DNA from: Amborella trichopoda
Taxonomy: Eukaryota; Streptophyta; Magnoliopsida; Amborellales; Amborellaceae
NCBI RefSeq assembly: GCF_000471905.2
Contig: NW_006494931.1
Location: 1,057,253 to 1,121,252, forward strand
Length of the DNA stretch: 64,000 nucleotides
Direction of reading: 5' to 3'
A program made the translations under genes and the position numbers. Below, one piece after another: positions 58,630 through 64,000 of the stretch. Every line of letters begins with the position of its first letter. The first letter of the stretch is position 1. The notes beneath the pieces are model-generated. The model searched no databases and had not been told where the DNA came from. It was given only the letters and a program-made list of their open reading frames with translations.

Positions 58630-58920
58630 GTGAAAAAGATGAAGGAGCGCTTTAAGGTGAAAAAGAAGATCTTAGTAGTGGTTGATGAGAAGTTGGAGGG
58701 GCGGGTTGAGGAAAATTGTGACAATGGGAAGAAGATGTTAGAGGGAGCAGGTCCTATTCAATCCTCTTCTCAAATTTTTGCCAAAAGAGCTAGTCCGATG
58801 AACCAAGGAATTATGATTCTTGGACCTATTGATGAGGCGGTCAATCCAGGAATCAATGAAGATAGTGGGGTGGTTGATGAAGGTGGTCTGTCATCCAATA
58901 TTTTTTATGAAAGTTCGTAG
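58630..58920 (+). pseudogene. Possible LINE ORF1 tail
   Basis: A 96-residue Lys/Glu-rich frame ends about where the endonuclease frame begins (58907), the normal position for the end of ORF1 in L1-type plant LINEs. No zinc knuckle or DUF4283-type motif was recognised, so this rests mainly on position. Confidence 0.35.
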
Positions 58921-61480
58921 TTGGAATGTGTGTAGTTTGAGAGAATTGAGGCCTAAAAAAATTTGCTTCCTGTTGGTCAATATAAACCAGAAATAGTCAT
59001 ATTATAGGAGACTAAGCTCCCAAAACCATATGTTAGTGGTGTTAGGGAGGTATAGGGGGTGGTTCAGTGGGTTTTGAAAGTGTAGAAGCATTAGGGGCAT
59101 CAGATGGCCTTTGGGTTGTTTGGGATGCGTCAGTCATGGTGTGTCTTGAGAGGGAAAGGTTTTTGGGTGTGGTTTTTGATGGTCAAGGTGGATTGTCTAA
59201 GTGGGTTTTGGTAAATGTGTATGGTCCTCATATGAATGTATTAAGAGAATCAATGTTGAATGAAATTTTTGTTTTAGCTAATGATTTAAATTTACCAGGG
59301 TGCTTAGGGGGTGATTTTAATATGGTAAGGTGGCCTGATGAAATTTCTTCTTATACTCCGATCAATGCTTCTATGATATGTTTTAATAACTTTATCCTGC
59401 AAAATGAATTGATTGATTTGCTAATTAAACGTACATGGTGTAATATTATTGGACCAGGCTATTTTGGGTTTCAAGTTCATAAGAAATTGATTAATGTTAA
59501 TATAAGTTATTGCAATGGAGGAAGGAAAACAACTTTTCAGTTAAGAATAAGATTGACAAATGTTTATGGTGCTTGGATGAGATTTAGAACTCTATTCAAA
59601 ATAGGGGCTTTATTGTGCAAGAGGAAAGACTTAATAGGGACATTTTGCTAAGTGAGTTGAATAAGAATTTACAGTTTGAGGAGATGTATTAGAAGCAAAG
59701 GTCTCATGTCAAATGGTTAAAATAAGGCAATACAAATACTAAGTTTTTCCACGCTATAGCAAGTTCAAGGATGAGATAGAATGATATTTCAACGATTGCT
59801 TTTAAATGGGTTGATGGGAATGATGCGAAGGAATGGCAGTTAGAGTTTGTGAAGCATTTTCAGAAAGTTTTTACTAGCGAAATGCATTTTAAAGTGAAGT
59901 ATCAAGGGGTGCAATTTCGGAGATTATCGGCGTATATGGCAGCTAGACTTGAGGTGATGGTCACCGAAGAGGAATTAAAAAGTGCAAGTTTTACGTTGCC
60001 TGGTGACAAGGCTCCGAGGCCAGATGTGTTTCCTTTATGTTTCTTTCAAATGTTTTGGAATAATGTAAAAGTGGATATGTTGCTTATGGTGCAGGAGTTT
60101 CCCCATATGGGATTTGTTTATAGAGGAATAAACACAACTTTTATTACGTTAATTCCGAAGCATTCTAGTATTTCTAGAATTTCAGATGTTCGTCAATTAG
60201 CTTATTAACCAGCCTTTACTAAATTATTGTAAAATATTGGTTGAAAGGTTAAAAACAGTTTTACACTATATTATTTATGGGCCTCAAATAGCTTTCATTA
60301 GAGAGCGAGTGATTACTGATGGCATATTGATTGCACAAGAGTGTATCCATTCAAGAAAGTTGAGTGGTGAACCTATAGTTGTATTGAAATTGGATATGGA
60401 GAAGGTATACGATATGGTGGATTGTGAAGTACTCTTGAAATCATGAGAGAGATGGGTTTTGGTGAAAGGTGGATATCATGGATTAAGGGATGTATTTCTA
60501 ATGCCCATTTCTCAGTTTTAGTAAATGGGAGTCCAAAAGGTTTTTTTGGAGCGACAAGGGGATTGTGTTAGGGAGATCCCTTATCCCCATTTTTCTTGAC
60601 CATGGTGGCAGAAGCTTTTAGTTTGATAGTGTCGAATGTGGCTTTGAGGAAGCGGTTTTAAGGATTTAAGGTTGTCATAAATTCTGATCTAGTTGTATCA
60701 CATCTATAATATGTCGATGATACTTTGCTCTTTTGTGGGGCGAATGTTGAAGAAGTGGCGAATATTAAGACTATGTTACAATGTTGTGAGATGGTGTTAT
60801 AATTAAGAGTGAACTTCCAAAAAACATCAATGGTTGGAGTGGGTTGTCCGCAAGATCTAATGGAGACTTTGGCAGAGGGGATGGGATGTAAAGTTGAAAG
60901 TTTTCCTATCAAATACTTAGGAATACCTATTTGGGATTCTAAACTACTTAAGTCAATATGAAATGCAGTAGTGCAGAGAGCATACTAAGCTGGATCTTTG
61001 GAAAACAAAACATTTATCGATGGGATGAAGGCTTACTTTGATCCAAGCATGTCTTTCCAGCCTTCCAATTTATATGATGTCGTTATTGGTGATGCCTTTT
61101 TCAATGTGTAAACATTTGGAGCAACTTATGAGAAATTTATTTGGGGGTCATATGGTGATAGTCGTAAATACCATTTGGTTAGTTGGGTGAGGGTGTGTAC
61201 ACCTAAGAGAGATTGGGGGATAGACATTAGAAGAGTTAAGCTAGTGAACCACGTTTTATTGGTAAAATGGTGGTGGCGCTTCAGAATGTGTGGGGAACAG
61301 TTATTGTGTAAAGTTTTGATAGCTAAATGTGATGTGGATAATGCTTATCAGTTGCCAGGTAGAGGGAGGTGAGTGGCAGACTGCTCTTATGTTTGAAGGG
61401 GAATTCTAGGTTAGTAGTCTGAGGTGGATTCTTGGTAGTGGAAATACAATTCTATGGAAATAGGAGGGGTTGGGGGAGAG
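58906..61480 (+). pseudogene. L1-type LINE ORF2 relic (endonuclease, RT, 3' region)
   Basis: Endonuclease: MKVRSWNVCSLRE (58907), then ASDGLWVVWDASV, WVLVNVYGPHM and CLGGDFNMVRWPDE (59067-59345). Linker: KWLK-GNTNTKFFHAIASSR-like reading near 59715-59770. RT: VTEEELKSASFTLPGDKAPR then PDVFPLCFFQMFW (59960-60060), INTTFITLIPKH, GPQIAFIRERVITDGILIAQ, VVLKLDMEKVYDMVD, then GDPLSPFFLTMVAEAF (60570-60620) and YVDDTLLFCGAN with the catalytic DD at 60710-60721. The 3' part has KYLGIPIW and VSWVRVCTPKRDWGIDIRRV. At least six stops or frameshifts. ORF2 would nick DNA and prime reverse transcription at the target. No poly-A tail or target duplication was identified. Confidence 0.88.
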
Positions 61481-62955
61481 GAAATAATGAAACAAAGAGC
61501 AACATGAGTGAAATGAAATAAAATCTATAGTCGATTCAATGGGGTTTCACGAGCAAAAATAGACAGAAGAAAACAGAGAGAGAGAGAGATAGAGAGCTTT
61601 TTAAAAGAGAGAGGAAAAAGTTCCAGTTTTCCTTGACCTTTGGCAACTTATTAGTTTACATTGAGAACTTCAAGTTTGTGGTATAAAATATTATTTGTAT
61701 GTTAAAAAGTATTTGTTGACCTTTTTATGATTTTGGAAGAGCACAAGAATATAAAGAAACTATTATTTCTCTTCAACAAATTATTTTTTAGCAAAACATT
61801 ATTGTTTAATCTAAAAAAATAATGAATAAATCAAAACATACAATGTGCGTTCTATTTCTACTAACCTTAATGGCTACCAAGAGCCATTCCATCATAAGGT
61901 TGACCGTCGAGCAAGTTTAAGCCATGCTTACCATATCCATCCCTCCATTTTGCAACTTGTTTCAATTCATCAAATTCTTCTTTTTTCTTTTTTTCTTTTG
62001 ATTATGTCATATCATTTTCTATTCGTCTAACTCATTTGATATCTATTGATCCTCTTTGCCTTCACCTATTTAACTCATTCCACTTTTTAAAGCTTAAAAA
62101 TTTATTAATTGCTTACTTGCACTAAAAGATTTAAATTTGCCCAAATAGTGTGTCATATCAGAATGTCTCATAACTATAATATCAAAACTAAGAATTGGAT
62201 CGCCATTGCAATGGAAGTGATGGATTTCATCTCTTATATGGTATTTCTTAATATCCCTATTCTAACAGCCAAAAACCATTATAGAAAATGTCACCAATTA
62301 TTAAGAAATATTTAATGTTTTATAAATTTTGTTATGAATAGCCAATACCTTGTAATTGTTTTCCTTTGCATCAACTACCACAGGAGAATTTTTTGGATGG
62401 AAATGCTCCTTAGTCTAGTCAAATGTGCGTGAGAGATCATTTTTCCATTTTATGTTTTATAAAACATAAAAGTCAGTTCAATGCTTGGCATTTTGAACTA
62501 ACCTTAAAAAAAAACATTAACCAAACTAATAAGAAAATCATTAAACTTATTTCCACATGTTGATTGTGTGAGGCATCTTTGTTCAAAGTGGCTAAAAATT
62601 CACCCAAGGAAGTTTGATGCAAAAGAAAACTAAAAAGGTATTAAGTGTAATAATAAACATAGTAAGGGTCTATGTGTAAAAGTACATAGGTTTATGTAAT
62701 CTCCCCATATCTAAACGGGTGCTTGCTTTCACTCATGGAATTTTTGTAACAAGTTATACTTAGTACAATTTTGACCCATCTCCAGTGCCATACCACCATC
62801 TAACAAAGTGACTCTTGAACGTTCTATAGTGCTAGGATTTAAGAACTCTCTTATACGTAAGAAAATGAACCTTGAATATCAGATCCCACCAAGATATTGT
62901 ATTTAACCAGTTAAAAATGAAATCAGTAATTAGAATCCCTATTACGGTCATAAGA
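61481..62955. other. AT-rich intergenic, no gene seen
   Basis: Short GA tract at 61577-61617. Otherwise random frames only. Confidence 0.5.
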
Positions 62956-62959
62956 AATA

Positions 62960-63110
62960 AAAGATATGAGTATGTGTACCACAAGAACACAAGATTTACA
63001 TGGTTCGCCTCAAAGGGCTATGTCCATGGGTAGGAGACAAAAAAATTCACTAAACTGAAATACCAGTCTTCTCAAACATTCTGGTGGATCTAAATCACCA
63101 ATCCCTTTTT
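62960..63110. repeat. Possible Copia LTR fragment
   Basis: ATTTACATGGTTCGCCTCAA followed by GGGCTATGTCCATGGGTAGG resembles the TACGTGGTTCGGCAACGTGCCTACATCCAC phrase of the Copia LTR at 6900-6930. No ends or internal domains are present. Confidence 0.35.
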
Positions 63111-64000
63111 TCTATTTCTCTCATACACCAAAGAGCAATATCGAGAAGGGATCTTACATTTTTGGGATTTACTTTCTCTTGCCATCATTTTTTCTTCAAG
63201 AGACTATTTCCCTGGTATTCATTCATTCTGCAAGATAATATTTATCTTGACTTCCTTTATCAAGAGAAACTTTTTCTCTCTTACATTTCTTTATTAAGAT
63301 GATTTATCTTTCTTCGCTTCCTTCATTAAGACGCACCTTCCCTCTTAGTTTCCCATATAGTGATCCAACTAGGGCGCATAGAACCGACTCCTAGCTTGAT
63401 ACTTAAGCAACCGAAATATTTAACGAAAATATATTTTTATCCCCTATTTTTAACTTTCATGTCTCATGAGACCTACGAATTGAAAATATTACTTGTAAGC
63501 AAAAGATATCTATCTTTTTTATCTTACAACCCCTTGGACCATAAATTTTTGACCCAAACAAATACTAAAATGACACTCTATTCAAACTCCATCTCTCTCT
63601 ATTAGCTTCTCGATGAGTTTACCAGCCACGGGATTTAGCTTGAGCTCGAACATGAGCACACCTTCTTATGTGTGAGAGAGAGATGGAGTTTTAAAGAGAG
63701 AGAGATTGAGTTAGGATTTTAAAGAGAGATGGAGTTTGAGTTTTAGGTAGAGAGATGGAGTTTTGAGAAAGAGAGAGAGACGATAATGTATGAGAGAGGG
63801 ATGGAGTTTAGGTTCTAGAGAAAAATGGAGTTTTGAGAGACAGATGGAGTTTTGAGAGAGAGATGATAATGATGTGAGAGAAAGATGGAGTTTTAGTAGA
63901 GAGAGAGAGAGAGATGGAGTCATTTCATAAGTCGTTGAGGTCAATAATACATGGTCAAAAAGGTTTAGGGGGTTGGAAGATAGAAAAGATGGAATCTTTT
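63111..64000. repeat. Gene-free; irregular GAGAGATGGAGTTTT array at 63665-63925
   Basis: The 20-40-bp phrase AGAGAGATGGAGTTTT recurs about eight times. The minus-strand Leu/Ser/His-rich 77-residue frame is its shadow. 63111-63660 shows nothing recognisable. Confidence 0.65.

Overview
The window is nuclear DNA from a flowering plant. It is AT-rich and gene-poor, and the recognisable sequence is plant retrotransposon debris (Ty1/Copia, a Ty3/Gypsy chromovirus, two LINE types), a FAR1-related transposase-derived pseudogene, foldback MITEs, and one intron-containing plant GATA zinc-finger gene. No tRNA, rRNA, bacterial operon or CRISPR array was seen. The species cannot be told from sequence alone. 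Three runs of N (12343-12392, 24424-25279, 55617-56075) are assembly gaps; the two larger ones lie in GA-repeat tracts.

Layout. 1-1290: LINE scrap and unassigned sequence. 1290-2740: decayed FAR1/FHY3-type gene (+), whose end is fused to a truncated Copia LTR. 2742-7222: degenerate Copia element (-) with gag, integrase, reverse transcriptase (RT) and RNase H relics; the RT catalytic YVDD block is deleted. 7223-19358: about 12 kb without a gene, holding MITEs, tandem duplications, a 520-bp AT-rich tandem duplication, an LTR-like block with an array of self-complementary repeat units, and a 130-bp palindrome. 19359-32330: Tekay/Del-like Gypsy element (+) with roughly 2.9-kb LTRs. Its 5' LTR is split by a 3.8-kb solo LTR in the opposite orientation (22046-25839, near-perfect 5-bp target duplication), and its 3' LTR is cut off inside a 32-bp minisatellite. 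32331-39550: GA-rich tracts, three copies of an inverted dispersed repeat, more MITEs, and a 108-bp tandem duplication.

39550-49560 holds the only gene I believe is functional: a GATA26/27-like (subfamily IV) transcription factor on the + strand. The six coding exons I derived add to exactly 1266 nt (421 residues plus stop). The N-terminal finger is C-X2-C-X18-C-X2-C. A 5'UTR intron is likely. Intron 3 carries a 658-bp Mutator-type foldback element flanked by a near-identical 9-bp duplication. The conserved C-terminal block I expect in this family was not found, so the gene may be a divergent or shortened paralogue.

49560-64000: TIR-like repeats, an LTR-like block, an RTE-like LINE relic (-) containing a 700-bp tandem duplication, a 2.5-kb GA-rich array with GC-rich palindromic modules, a second LINE relic (+, 58906-61480) and AT-rich sequence without genes.

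I found no new multi-gene system. The most unusual signal is the recurrence of tandem arrays whose units are self-complementary although the stem sequences differ from unit to unit (11881-12082, 23007-23168, 55102-56620).
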